Shown here piece after piece: positions 22,629 to 32,851 of a stretch of DNA of 64,000 bases. The first letter of the stretch is position 1. Every line of letters starts with the position of its first letter. The position numbers were made by a program, and so were the translations under genes. Under the pieces are notes generated by a model. The model saw nothing but the letters and a program-made list of their open reading frames with translations, was not told where the DNA came from and made no database searches. This DNA is from Zopfochytrium polystomum (Eukaryota; Chytridiomycota; Chytridiomycetes; Chytridiales; Chytridiaceae): assembly GCA_025765615.1 (NCBI GenBank), contig JAIVFJ010000037.1, positions 124,001-188,000 of the forward strand, in the 5' to 3' direction.

Positions 22629-23871
22629 TGATGAAACCCCACCCAGGACTGGAGGGACTTGGTGTGTGTGGGGATGAAGAGAGAGAGAGAGAGAGAGAGA
22701 GCAGTGGTGATGGAAAAGGGAGAGGAGTGAGAGGATGTAGAGAGGAGAGAGGAGTGAGTGGGCAGAGATGGAAGAGAGAGCAAATGGAGGAAGAGAGATT
22801 GGCTTGTTTTGCACTGGATTCTGTCAAAGCAGCAAGGAGGGGATTGGATTCCTTGTTTGATCTCTGTGAGAGGTTGCTGCTTTTATACTCCTGCAGGTTG
22901 GAGCCATCAGAAAACAGAGGGAGCAGTGGGCTGCACAGAGCAGGCCACAGAAATGAGATAAAACAGGCTGAGCACCAACCCCCAGCCTGGGCTAAGTACC
23001 CACTCAGGGCTGAGTACCACCCAGGGCTGGGCATCACTCAGGGCTGAGTACCAGCCAGGGCTAAGTACCAGCCTGGGCTGAGCACCACCCAGGGCTGAGT
23101 ACCAGCCTGGGCTGTGCACCACCCTGGGCTAAGAACCAGCCAGGGCTGAGTACCACCTTGGGCTGAGCACTTTGTCTGGGCTGAGTACCACCAGGAACCA
23201 ATTTACAGCTTGTTTGAGAAACAGTTGCTTGTAAATTGGTTTGGTTGGTTCCAAATCAGGAAGCTTGTTTGGGAAACAAGCCGCTTTTTTCCTTGTTTTT
23301 AGAAATCCAATGATTGGTGCAATCTCTGGTGAGCTCAGTTTTTATCTCACTTTTAGAAATGCAGTGATTGGTGCAATCCCTGATTCCTAAATGCCTGTTG
23401 CATTGCTCAGATTGCACAGCACAGCAGGAAAGCTGGAATTCCAGATCAGGAAGCGGAATTCCGGTGTAGAGAGAGGAATTCCAGATCAGGAAGCCGAATT
23501 CCGATGCAGAGTGCGGAATTCCGGTGCAGAGAGCGGAATTCCGATGCAGAGAGCGGAATTCCGGAGCATTGGGCAGTGGTACACTGCTTCTGCATGCTTG
23601 CTGTGCTGTGTTACATGTGCAGAGTGCGTAGTTTGAGCGTTTTTGTGCATGTTCTAATTGCATTGTTCCTACCGGTAGGATGAACAAAGCTAGAACAACA
23701 GCCGCCTTTGCCTATCTCTTTTTATTGAGAACAGATTAGCCCTTCCGAGCGCCCCATTCAAGTATTGAATCTACTGAGCCCTTCAAACACCCCATCCAAT
23801 GTGATTGGATGGAGTTCTCAAAGGGATCATCAGTAACGGGCGTAGTGTACCCCGTGGGTCGAATCTCAACA
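22629..23871 (-). repeat. Family A LTR (L5), 3' LTR of A-outer
   Basis: 1243 bp, the longest A LTR here because the GGGCTGAGTACC-type repeat block has extra units. TG...CA ends are present. GCCAC on its left is the target duplication in C; proper A interior (CACCCCCGC) follows on its right. Confidence 0.95.
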
Positions 23872-24035
23872 CACCCCCGCAATAGAAAGAGAGGGGGCAA
23901 CTGTTTCTCCTGGAGTACATGGCTGTCCAACAATGCCAGCCAAGCAGTGGGACTCGAACCCACCCATGTACTCCCCTACACTTGTGAAAACCTGCATGAA
24001 CCCACAAGTGTAGCTGGAGAAGCCAGAGAGAGCCT
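23872..24035 (-). promoter_or_regulatory. Family A 3' leader: purine tract, hairpin and Pol III B-box-like motif
   Basis: Between the pol stop and the 3' LTR, in element direction, there is a perfect 11-bp inverted repeat (CTACACTTGTG ... CACAAGTGTAG). A tRNA T-arm-like hairpin (GTGGG-TTCGAGT-CCCAC) follows, containing the B-box consensus GGTTCGAGTCC, and then the GCGGGGGTG purine tract beside the LTR. The same segment is intact next to L6 (34055-34218) and truncated in A1 (2188-2270). No complete tRNA cloverleaf can be drawn around it. Confidence 0.6.
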
Positions 24036-24662
24036 TTAGACTAAGCGTTGTGCTGATTTGAGCGTGGGCACCACGCTTACACCTTGGAGGTCAGCGAGAC
24101 TGCAAATTCCCATCAGTGATGCAAGCTTTGCATGTTGAGCTGCGGGAAGAGCTTTGGTGAGAAGGTCGGCAATCATCATGTCCGTTGGGCAATGAATGAG
24201 TTGAACCTCCTTTTTCTCCAAGTGGTCCCGTATGAAATGCAACCTCACGTCAAAGTGTTTGACCCGACCATGGTGTATTGGATTCATAGCAATAGCTATG
24301 GTTGAACGATTGTCTTCAAAAACAGTAGTGGGCTTATTTAAATCCATACCCAGCTCCTGGAAGAGCATTCGTAGCCAGATTGCCTCTTTGATGGCCTCAG
24401 TAAGGGAGAAGTATTCCGCCTCAGTTGAGGACAAAGCGACAACTGATTGTTTCTTGCTGTACCATGTAATAGCACCCCCGCAAAGCATGAACACATGCCC
24501 TGACCTCGACTTGCGTCCGTCCTCTTCAGCATAGCTGGCATCAGCGTAGCCATGTGGTTCATCCCACTCTGGGTAAGAAATACCCGCAGCTTTCTCTACC
24601 TCTGGGAGCGTTGCATTGGTGATGCACGTCATCTGGGAGTCTCCCTTTTGGTAGAAAAGTCC
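24036..24662 (-). CDS. A-outer gag-pol, C-terminal block (RNase H)
   Basis: This is the last part of the 1752-residue A-outer polyprotein, ending in TAA at 24036-24038. It encodes copia RNase H with GYADASYAEEDG, SSTEAEYFSLTE and the EDNRSTIAIAMNP motif, then the LLTKALP motif at the C-terminus. Its upstream end is cut at AGTCC by element B; the reading frame resumes at 31180. The RNase H residues expected for catalysis (Asp, Glu, Asp) are present. Compared with A1 it keeps the complete C-terminus. Confidence 0.9.
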   Translation of the reverse strand, partial: GLFYQKGDSQMTCITNATLPEVEKAAGISYPEWDEPHGYADASYAEEDGRKSRSGHVFMLCGGAITWYSKKQSVVALSSTEAEYFSLTEAIKEAIWLRMLFQELGMDLNKPTTVFEDNRSTIAIAMNPIHHGRVKHFDVRLHFIRDHLEKKEVQLIHCPTDMMIADLLTKALPAAQHAKLASLMGICSLADLQGVSVVPTLKSAQRLV

Positions 24663-24901
24663 TGTTAGTTTTGGGTCTTTTGGTGTAAGCAGTGTGCAGG
24701 AGCTTTGACCTGATACTGCTCTGCAAGGATGACTTGCAGCATTTTGCAAGTGATGGTCCTTGTAACAGTTTTGTATAAAGACAAACACAAGACTGACAGA
24801 AGCCAAGATCAACCCCCCACCACCACCACCTTCAGTAGTGTACTCCACCCATCACCACAGCAGCACAACCCATAGACAATCCAGCCCAACGAAATCTTTC
24901 A
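24663..24901 (+). repeat. B 5' LTR
   Basis: 239 bp, TGTTAGTTTTGGG to AATCTTTCA. It contains a TTTTGTATAAAG TATA-like sequence about 120 bp in. It matches the 3' LTR at 30941-31179 and the solo LTR at 51906-52144. Confidence 0.95.
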
Positions 24902-25501
24902 TACAAAACTGTTACCCATCCCAATCACTTCCCCCTTGATTTCAACAAGATCCAATCAGTAGAAGAGCCTGTACGCTTTTCAGATCTGCCAACTTTGGGG
25001 ATCGATCACGGACGCTACAGACATCGTACAGCAATTTCGTTACTACCATCGGAAAGCTCTCGATCTCCTCTTTCCAACGAACCCACCTGATCTCGGATCG
25101 GACGCTCCTACGTCGTATCCACCGCCTCCAAAGTCGTCGCCCACTTTTCCAACTTCAACCTCAATTTGCTTGCCTTCCAGACCTCCCCCAGCCGATCCCA
25201 AGCTATCATTGGAAAGGCCTGCTTCTGGACTACACGACTGTCACCGGCGGAATCCCAAAATCACTCTCCTTCGTGATAAGCGACGCCCTTTTTCCATTTA
25301 GGGTCACCAGATTACCTCCAACCCTCACCATTAATTTTTGATTTTTTGTCCCCAATTGGAGACAACGACCACCCCCCTACCTGACACACACCAAGCTAAC
25401 AAACCAACTTTTCATCTGCTGCAACACCACCTTCACAACACACCCAAAATCCAACGAAATCCTTTCAAACTTGGCACACATAATCGTCCTGAGAAAACAG
25501 C
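24902..25501 (+). other. B 5' leader
   Basis: 600 bp between LTR and gag, without a supported frame. A primer-binding site should start at or near 24902 (TACAAAACTG), but I cannot match it to a tRNA. The D1 leader is homologous throughout. Confidence 0.7.
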
Positions 25502-26817
25502 ATGACTACTGACTCAACCAAGTATGTTGCCAAGTCCTTCAGCGTCTTGGAGGGACCAGAGAATTTCGGTGACTGGTTGGAGGATCTTACAGCAGAACTC
25601 TCCAACAAAAATGTCGACTTACGCCACTGCATTGACACAAGTCACATCAACGCAGAGCAGAATGATGCAATTGATCCACTAGACCTCCGCGACACTGGAA
25701 CCTGTCTCATCAGAGATGGACCATTCCAAGGACAGAGATTCCAATTGGTGCCTCCGCCTCGTGGACAAGAGAAAGTAACTTGGTTTCCTGGTACACAGAA
25801 CCAGAATGCACATTGCTGTCTAATTATTCGCCGCCACATCTCTCGAGCCCTTCTCACCCAAATCACACCTGGTCGAAACTTTGCTTACGAGTTGGTTGGC
25901 GAATTGGGAATAATTTGCCGCACAGCAGACCAGGGACTCGCAAAGGAGATCATTGACGACTTTGAACGCATCAAAATGGAACCAACTGAAGCCTCAGATG
26001 CCTTCATTACCCGATTCACTGAAGCATACCATCGAGTTGACAGCTTTGCAAAATCAGCAGCTGGAGAACTTCTCCATCGTATCCGCCCTTTCCAAAAAGT
26101 TGTTCGAATCTTTGTTGGTTCACTGAACCAAAGCCTATTGGACATGGGGATAGGAAACGTTTTTCTTGTTGTCGGCAACCCAGCTCCTGAGATAACAAGT
26201 TTAGCCAAACTAATCTCACTCTTCAAACAAACTGTTCGTCAAAACAACTATGATAAGCGACGCATCGAGCTGGCAAATCAAAGAGAAGGGGACACCTCCA
26301 CTGCAGCCCCTGAGGTCAACGCACCAACTGCAAATGTTGCCCAAGTTCACTATACCCACCCCCGAGGCCGTGGAAGCTATCGACCGCTCCAACCAAGGCC
26401 ACAGCCATACACCCCACGACCCTATGGTGGCTTTGGCAGAGGGTCCACTCCACTCTCTCAAGGAAGTTGGCGACCCCAGCAGATGGGATGGCGACTCCAG
26501 CAAGTGGATGGCGACCACAGCAACCATTCCGTCCACACCAGAGCCGGGCATCTGCAAATGTCACCTGCAACAATTGCAGTGGTCGTGGACATTATGCAAG
26601 GGAATGTCCTTCAGCTGCAAACGTGCAGGAGCAGATGCCTCAGCAATCCCAGCAGGCACTCCTAACATACAGTGCACCAGCAGACAGTGATTGGGATGAA
26701 CAACAGAGTCAGCAGTTTGCAAACGAACAGCAGTTATGGGAAGAGACTTACAACTCACAGCTTGGCGGCCAAAGTGACGACAACCACCAACAGGATTTTT
26801 GGATGGCCCGGGAGTGA
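25502..26817 (+). CDS. B gag with CCHC zinc knuckle (frame change near 26500)
   Basis: Gag starts at ATG 25502 (MTTDSTKYV) and reads for about 330 residues of capsid-like sequence with an FGDWLEDL motif near the start and an Arg/Gly/Pro-rich tail. Near 26480-26520 there is a short tandem repeat (TGGCGACCCCAGCAG, TGGCGACTCCAGCAA, TGGCGACCACAGCAA) whose second unit is one base shorter. The coding sequence moves to the -1 frame there. In that frame follow the zinc knuckle CNNCSGRGHYAREC and an acidic Gln-rich tail, ending with TGA at 26815-26817. The shift may be a mutation or a recoding site. Pol begins in yet another frame, overlapping this end. Confidence 0.85.
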
Positions 26818-28463
26818 TCCGGGCATTTGCAGTCAACATTCCACCTCCTGTTACTTCCTTTCCTCTTCTTATTGATAACGGTTGCAATGTTACTACTCTT
26901 CGTGATTTCTCCTTCTTTATCCCATCAACCTTCAACAACCAAAAATCCAGCATGCGCATCGCAAAGGAAGGCCCAGTTCTCAACTGCGAGGGCTCAGGCG
27001 TTGCACGAATTCCTCTTGCAAACAACATCACTCTCATTATTGAAGGCGCGCAGTTTGCTCCAGAATGCCCAGTCAACCTTATTGCCGACAGGGACCTCCA
27101 GCTATGCGGTTACTATCACTTGGCACGAGACCTCCAACCAGGTGTTATTCACCGCAGCAGTCATGAAGAAGGTGACCCAGCAGTTCTTCAAATGATCCTT
27201 CGGCACGGTCTCCAGTGGTTCCCAACTGCAGCAAACCCAACCTTCAATTACAGCACTCAATTTCTCGCCCATTGCGCCAGCAGATATTACAACTTTTTCA
27301 CGTCAGCAGAACCTGCAGACACACACAGCATTCGTGCAGCATTTCTCAACAGCAAAAAACCAGACACTCGCCGACTGCACCAACGTCTAGGACACATTCC
27401 CTATGCTCGACTTCGTTCCATGAAGGAACGACGAACCTGTGCTGACTTTCCAGACATAGACTTAGAACTGCTTGAGGACGAGTGTAAGGCCTGTATTATT
27501 GCAAAGCAGACACGTGCCTCTATTCCCCACACAGATCCTCCGGACAAGCTACCTGGGGAACACTTGGCGTTTGACCTTGTGGAGGTCAAACCCAAGTTCA
27601 GGGGGCAGTATGGCTTTGCCCTCATTGCCATTGACTATGTCAGCAATTATATCTGGTCAACCAACCTACGACGGAAGTCTGATGCTTTACCAGAAGCCAT
27701 CAAAATCATTCAGCAACTCCAGACTGTGCGAGACGTTCAGGTTAAGTCAGTTAGGTTTGATGGGGGTGAACTTAAGTCAACTGCCTTTGAACGCTTCTGT
27801 GCCTCTCGTGGGATACGGGTTGAAGTCAGTCCACCACACACACCAGAGCTCAACGGCAAAGCAGAACGTGCAGTTAGGACAGTCATGGATGTAACTCGTT
27901 CACTCCTTCAGCATGCTGGCTCACCTTGGTCTTGGTGGGGTTATGCTATTCGACATGCCGTGGACATCATCAACACACTGCCAGTTCTCAGTCGTGGTTT
28001 GCTTTCACCGGTTGAAATGCTACTTGGCTTTCCTCCCTGCATCAGCCACTTTAGGGTTTTTGGCGCTGGTTGCCTCTACCATGTGACAGCCAAGGAACGC
28101 GGCAGCACACACCAGTACAAGAAACTGGCAGAACGAGCACGACCAGCAATATACATTGGCAATATAGGCCGATCCATTGCCCGGCTCATCGACATCAACA
28201 CTGGTCGCGTTATCACACATCGCCTCAACGACCTCACTATCGCCGAAGACAGCTTTCCCAAACTCAACAAATCAGATGCTGATGATGACAGTTCAGAACT
28301 ACAGCATCACCACACGCCCTTACTCTCAGCTGACGAACTTCAGGAAACCAACAGCAACATCAAGGCCCTCCTTCGCGAAGCAAACGTACACATTGAACAG
28401 CTACCTGAGCCAGAACCAACACCAGTGGCCCCAGTGGAATTGGTAAAAAGTGTCACCCCTCAG
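26691..28463 (+). CDS. B pol, first part: protease and integrase
   Basis: Frame 0 is open from 26691 and overlaps the gag end by 127 nt. No ATG starts it, so expression by -1 frameshifting is likely; a T5 run at 26796-26800 lies in the overlap. The protease active-site motif reads IDNGCN rather than the usual D-S/T-G. Integrase has the HHCC zinc domain (LHQRLGHIP, ECKACIIAKQ) and the D,D,E core (AFDLVEV, RFDGGELKS, NGKAERAV). The part ends in phase 0 at CAG 28461-28463, followed by a GTAAGC donor. Without splicing, translation would stop at TAA 28554-28556. Confidence 0.88.
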
Positions 28464-28961
28464 GTAAGCACAGCGAAAGTGAATCAGATAACGATGTACA
28501 GCTCTGGTGTTGGAGGTGACGGCATGATGGGTTGGATTCCGTGCTACTGCAATTAACGTCATCTCCAGTGGGCCTTATTGGGAGCACTATAGGCGTGACT
28601 GAGGGAGACCGGATCGGGGGGTAGACCGGCAATGTGAAGCAACCGAAGGCCCACGACAACCGAAGCCCCAGCTCGTAGGCTAGTGTGGCCCAGACCTGTG
28701 TCAGAGGAGGTGGAGTCCTGAGCAGGGAGCCCATTCCGTGAGGAGCACCAACCAGGAGACAGTTATTCTCCTGATGTGCCCAGGCGAGACGCGGGGGGTA
28801 GCGTTGAGGGCAAGCTGTGTATGGGGGAGTGGTTGCCTCACCTCATAGGGTACTGGGGGGAGCCCAGACCAGCATCGTGCGGAAGGCTCACCTGTGCATT
28901 TCATCCTTGCTTACTTTTGTGCGTTGGATATCTGAGACTGTTATAACTAATTCCTCCAAAG
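28464..28961 (+). other. Intron-like structured insert between integrase and RT of B
   Basis: 498 bp, GTAAGC donor, AACTAAT near the end, CTCCAAAG acceptor. Removal joins Gln to Ser in phase 0 and restores one pol frame, matching the join found independently in C. The core is GC-rich with conserved blocks. Arms 28512-28521 and 28557-28566 can pair over ten bases (one G-U), enclosing a smaller GCATG...CGTGC hairpin. Further local hairpins include CAGGAGA...TTCTCCTG and CTGGG...CCCAG. It could be a spliceosomal intron, an intercistronic structured spacer, or both. Confidence 0.75.
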
Positions 28962-30680
28962 TCCCTACAAGATAAAACAATGGCAGACACACCCACTAGG
29001 GATGCCTCACAGGCTTCTCCACCTCCAGAACCACCTCCACCAGAACCACCTCCTCATCACCAACATTCACGTTCACCATCACCTGACAACTCAGCCAAGC
29101 GTACGCGTTCTGGGCAAACCTACCTCACAAGCACAACATGTCCCGACCCCCAAACTCGTGCAGAAGCCATGTTGGGTAAATGGTCCAAGGAGTGGATTGC
29201 AGCAGAGCAGACTGAGATCGATGCCCTTCGCACTTTAGCAGCCTTTGAAGTTGTGGAACGGCCCACCAACATCAACGTCGTGCAGAACAAATGGGTCTAT
29301 AAGGTCAAACTTAAACCAGACGGCAGCATTGAGCGCTTCCGTGCACGGCTTGTGGCTAAGGGCTTCACTCAACGTTATGGCATTGATTTTTGGAATACTC
29401 ACTCTCCTGTTGTCCGAATCAACAGTCTTCGTTGGCTCATTGCCATGGCGGCTGCAAACAACTGGCACACTGCTATTGTCGACATCAGCAACGCGTACCT
29501 GAACAGCATGCTTGATGTGCCCATTTACATGGAGCAGCCAGATGGCTACCGCAGTGATGGCAAGGTATGGCTACTGAAGAGAGCTGTTAATGGTATCAAG
29601 CAAGCCGGCCGGTGTTGGTACCAAGAACTGATTAGCCACCTGAAGTCGAATGGATATCAGCAAAGCACAGCAGACCCCTGTATCCTCTTCCGTCAAGTGG
29701 ATGGAAAAGTCATTTTCATTGCCATCTATGTTGATGATATTTGTTTCTTTGGGGATTCTGGGGAGATCACCTTTGCCATCACACTGCTAAAATCTCGTTA
29801 CAAGCTCCGCGAAATAGGAACAATCAAAACCATCCTCAATATGCAACTGGAACACCGCCACAACGGAATCTTCTTGCACCAGAAAGCCTATATCAAGGAA
29901 TTACTTCAACGCCATGCCAACACTATCAACAATCGCACTGCAGTAACTGCCCTTCCCAGTAGTCTCAATCTTCACCCACGTGGGATCGACGAAGCAGCTG
30001 CAGACCAGAGACTGTACCAGGCAATCCTTGGCGGCATCAACTACCTTGCAACACACACGCGGCCAGACCTTGCCCCAGCAGTTTCCTACCTTGGTGCCTT
30101 CAGCAAGGACCCTAGCAAGCAACACATGAAGATCCTTATTCGGGTTCTCGAATATCTCAACAGTACTAGTGAGTATGGTTTATTCTATTCTTGCAACTGC
30201 ACAGATATAGCCGGTTACTCCGATGCTGCCCATGGTGTCCACTCAGATGGGAAATCACAGCTTGGCTACTATGTTCTATTTGGAGGAACAGCTATTAGTT
30301 GGACATCTGTTCGAAGCAGCACTGTCATGCTGTCACCGCAGGAAGCTGAATATGTAGCGGTGTCTGAACTGGGACGAGAACTTAAGGCACTGTCCCAACT
30401 CTATTCAGCACTTCAACTTCCGTCTCCCACTCCTCTTGTCATCTACACTGACAACAGCGGTGTGATCAACCTCAGTTCAAATGATCTTTACACCAATCGG
30501 TCAAAGCATATCATGGTAAAGTATCATTATATTCGAGAACTTGTGAAACAAAAAGTAGTACGGCTTGAGTGGATTGCTGGAGGAGAACAGCCTGCAGACT
30601 ATATGACGAAATCTCTCTCAGCTGCTCTCAGTGAATACCATTTGAGTCGTATTGGCCTTTGTTTCTTCTCTTTCCTCTGA
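28962..30680 (+). CDS. B pol, second part: reverse transcriptase and RNase H
   Basis: The frame opens right after the acceptor (SLQDKTMADTP...) and could also start at ATG 28980. A Pro/Glu-rich linker (EPPPPEPPP) leads into RT with NKWVYKVKL, RFRARLVAKGFTQ, DISNAYLNS and the catalytic YVDD. RNase H follows with GYSDAAHG, SPQEAEYVAVSE and YTDNSGVINL. It ends at TGA 30678-30680. The homologous linker codons upstream of ATG 28980 in both B and C favour translation from a spliced mRNA over internal initiation. Confidence 0.92.
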   Translation, partial: SLQDKTMADTPTRDASQASPPPEPPPPEPPPHHQHSRSPSPDNSAKRTRSGQTYLTSTTCPDPQTRAEAMLGKWSKEWIAAEQTEIDALRTLAAFEVVERPTNINVVQNKWVYKVKLKPDGSIERFRARLVAKGFTQRYGIDFWNTHSPVVRINSLRWLIAMAAANNWHTAIVDISNAYLNSMLDVPIYMEQPDGYRSDGKVWLLKRAVNGIKQAGRCWYQELISHLKSNGYQQSTADPCILFRQVDGKVIFIAIYVDDICFFGDSGEITFAITLLKSRYKLREIGTIKTILNMQLEHRHNGIFLHQKAYIKELLQRHANTINNRTAVTALPSSLNLHPRGIDEAAADQRLYQAILGGINYLATHTRPDLAPAVSYLGAFSKDPSKQHMKILIRVLEYLNSTSEYGLFYSCNCTDIAGYSDAAHGVHSDGKSQLGYYVLFGGTAISWTSVRSSTVMLSPQEAEYVAVSELGRELKALSQLYSALQLPSPTPLVIYTDNSGVINLSSNDLYTNRSKHIMVKYHYIRELVKQKVVRLEWIAGGEQPADYMTKSLSAALSEYHLSRIGLCFFSFL

Positions 30681-30931
30681 TTCATTTTTTCTATCTGTGA
30701 AGTTGTTTTCTTCTTTGTTCTTTTTCATTACTTTGACTCATTTTCTTTTACCTCTGAAGTTCAATATGTGCCCCCATCCATTTTTGCTAGTGTGGTCTGT
30801 CCTTTCTGTTCTGCCATCCGATGGCCAGTCATACCTGTTTGTGATTCTTCTTTCTCCGGTGTACGGTTTCCTTAAGTTGACTATGGCTTAAGGTTTTCCT
30901 CCGTGCCGGCCTTTGCTCCTGCCCACAGCTT

Positions 30932-30940
30932 AGGGGGGAG
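30932..30940 (+). promoter_or_regulatory. B polypurine tract
   Basis: AGGGGGGAG lies directly before the 3' LTR, the expected place for plus-strand priming. The same tract precedes the C 3' LTR (51483-51491) and, on the minus strand, the D1 3' LTR (6493-6501). Confidence 0.85.
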
Positions 30941-31179
30941 TGTTAGTTTTGGGTCTTTTGGTGTAAGCAGTGTGCAGGAGCTTTGACCTGATACTGCTCT
31001 GCAAGGATGACTTGCAGCATTTTGCAAGTGATGGTCCTTGTAACAGTTTTGTATAAAGACAAACACAAGACTGACAGAAGCCAAGATCAACCCCCCACCA
31101 CCACCACCTTCAGTAGTGTACTCCACCCATCACCACAGCAGCACAACCCATAGACAATCCAGCCCAACGAAATCTTTCA
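30941..31179 (+). repeat. B 3' LTR
   Basis: 239 bp, apparently identical to the 5' LTR. AGTCC follows at 31180-31184, then A-outer pol resumes. Confidence 0.95.
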
Positions 31180-32851
31180 AGTCCATGATCCCAGGTAGCG
31201 CGGACATATCGCAGTAATCTGTCAAGCGCAAGGGAATCTGAATGGGTTGGAGTGGACTGGTATTGTGCAAGTGTATTCACAGCATACGCAATGTCAGGGC
31301 GTGTCAAGTTTGCAAGGTAAGCAAGTTGCATGAGTGTGCTTCGGAAGTATTCCGACTCTTTTTGTGGAAGTTTTCCAGAGTCCACATCGTGCATCCATGT
31401 CGTGGACATGGGAGTTGCTTTGATTTTGACAGGTAAGCCTTCATCGTCACACCAGTAGTTTGCTTCCTCCAAGACATGCTGTGTGTAGTTTTTCTGTCCA
31501 ATAAAGATTCCATCTTTGATTTTCTCAACTTGGATGCCTACAGCAACTTTTGGGTTGAGGTCCTCGCGGATTTTGAACTTTGATTTGATCAGAGAAAGAA
31601 TTTTGGCAATTTCTTCTTCAGTGTGACTGAAGATGAGGATGTCATCCACGTATAGAGTGATGATGGTCTTGACCTTTCCATCAGGGTGCCTTTGCACAAA
31701 GACACAGTGGTCAGTCTTCAATTGCGTAAATCCAATTTCTACTAGGAAGTCGCGGATTGTTTTGTACCACTGTCGACCAGACTGGTGCAGTCCGTACAGA
31801 CTCTTCCTGAGTAAACAGACAAGAAGTATCCCGTCTGCACCACGTATCTCAAAGCCTTCTGGTTGTTCCATGAAGTTTTCAATGTCCAGTTTGGCGTTCA
31901 AGTATGCGGTTTCGACATCAAGGCCTGCAAGTATGAGGTCAAACAGCAACGAGATAGCAAGGATTGCCCTTATGGAGGAGCTGCGGACGACGGGGGAGAA
32001 GGTCTCATTGTAGTCCTGACCAAAGATCTGAGTGTAACCCCGGCCGACAAGGCGAGCCTTGAAGCGTTCAAGGTACCCTTCACTGTCAAACTTGTAGGCA
32101 AAAACCCATTTGGGCTTGAGTATCTTACGCCCTTTAGGTCGAGCCACTAAGTCCCAGACATGCTTTGATGTGATCGAATTGATCTCTGAGAGTTGAGCTG
32201 CCTTCCAATACTTTGCAAAAGGAGAACGCATGGCCTCTTTATGTGAAGCAGGGAGTGGTGGTAAGTCCCGCTGGTGGATCCTTTCTGTTGGATATGCTGT
32301 GACTTCCTCCGGCTCAAGCACAGTGTATGCTTTGAGCGTTTGGTAGAGTTCACGAAATTGTCCCCGTGCTATCCGTAGTTTACGAATTCTTGCAGTTAAA
32401 GCGCGGAGTGTTTTCCGACTGTAAGTGGAAGGACTTGTGGCAATTGATGGTTTTGTTCGTAGTTTACAAAGGTTTGCCTTCAATGCCAGGTAGTCACGTA
32501 AACCTGATGGCTCTCGTGGTATGATTGGGGGATTTGTTGCCTCCCCTGTTGACTCTGGCAAAGCTAGAATGTCAGGGGAAGTTGAGCGCTCCCTAGGAGG
32601 GATTTCCTGTTCATCAGGTATTGACTCTGGTTCAGAATCAGATGCGTCGTATAGCATACCCGGCTGTAGATCTCCCCCCTGTGATTTTGCAGGTGGTACA
32701 TCGTCTTCTTGTGAGTCAGACAGAGCGTCAGGATGTACCACATCTGGATCAGTGGACATAGCAGGGGTATGCAGCGAGGTGGAAAGATATTGGAAATCCT
32801 GAGCTGTGGGTTGGACTGGTCCCCATTCCTTCAAGCGGGAGTCATGAAGGA
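31180..32851 (-). CDS. A-outer gag-pol, middle block (integrase end and RT)
   Basis: This block encodes the linker after integrase (rich in Asp, Ser, Glu and Pro) and the whole RT, including PKWVFAYKFD, ETAYLNAKL and the catalytic YVDDILIFS. The frame is continuous with 46971 at AAGGA and with 24662 at AGTCC once the target duplications are counted once. It is open throughout. Confidence 0.9.

Larger units (their letters stand above)
24663..31179 (+). mobile_element. B: complete Ty1/copia-type element inserted in A-outer
   Basis: 6517 bp with 239-bp LTRs at 24663-24901 and 30941-31179 in which I see no difference. The target duplication is AGTCC (24658-24662 and 31180-31184). Layout is LTR, leader, gag with zinc knuckle, protease, integrase, intron-like insert, RT, RNase H, polypurine tract, LTR, which is the copia domain order. 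Identical LTRs indicate a recent insertion. Gag has frame changes, so this copy may not be fully autonomous. Confidence 0.96.

Noticed and set aside
28453..28904. Minus-strand open frames within the intron-like insert and its copies at 8706-8917 and 14631-14948
   Set aside because: They are not conserved in frame between copies and have no domain; the conservation is at RNA level.
28464..28961. Group I or group II self-splicing intron
   Set aside because: I do not find the group I core motifs, the group II GTGYG start or a canonical domain V. GT...AG ends and branch-point-like sequences fit a spliceosomal intron better. Left open as an unknown structured RNA.
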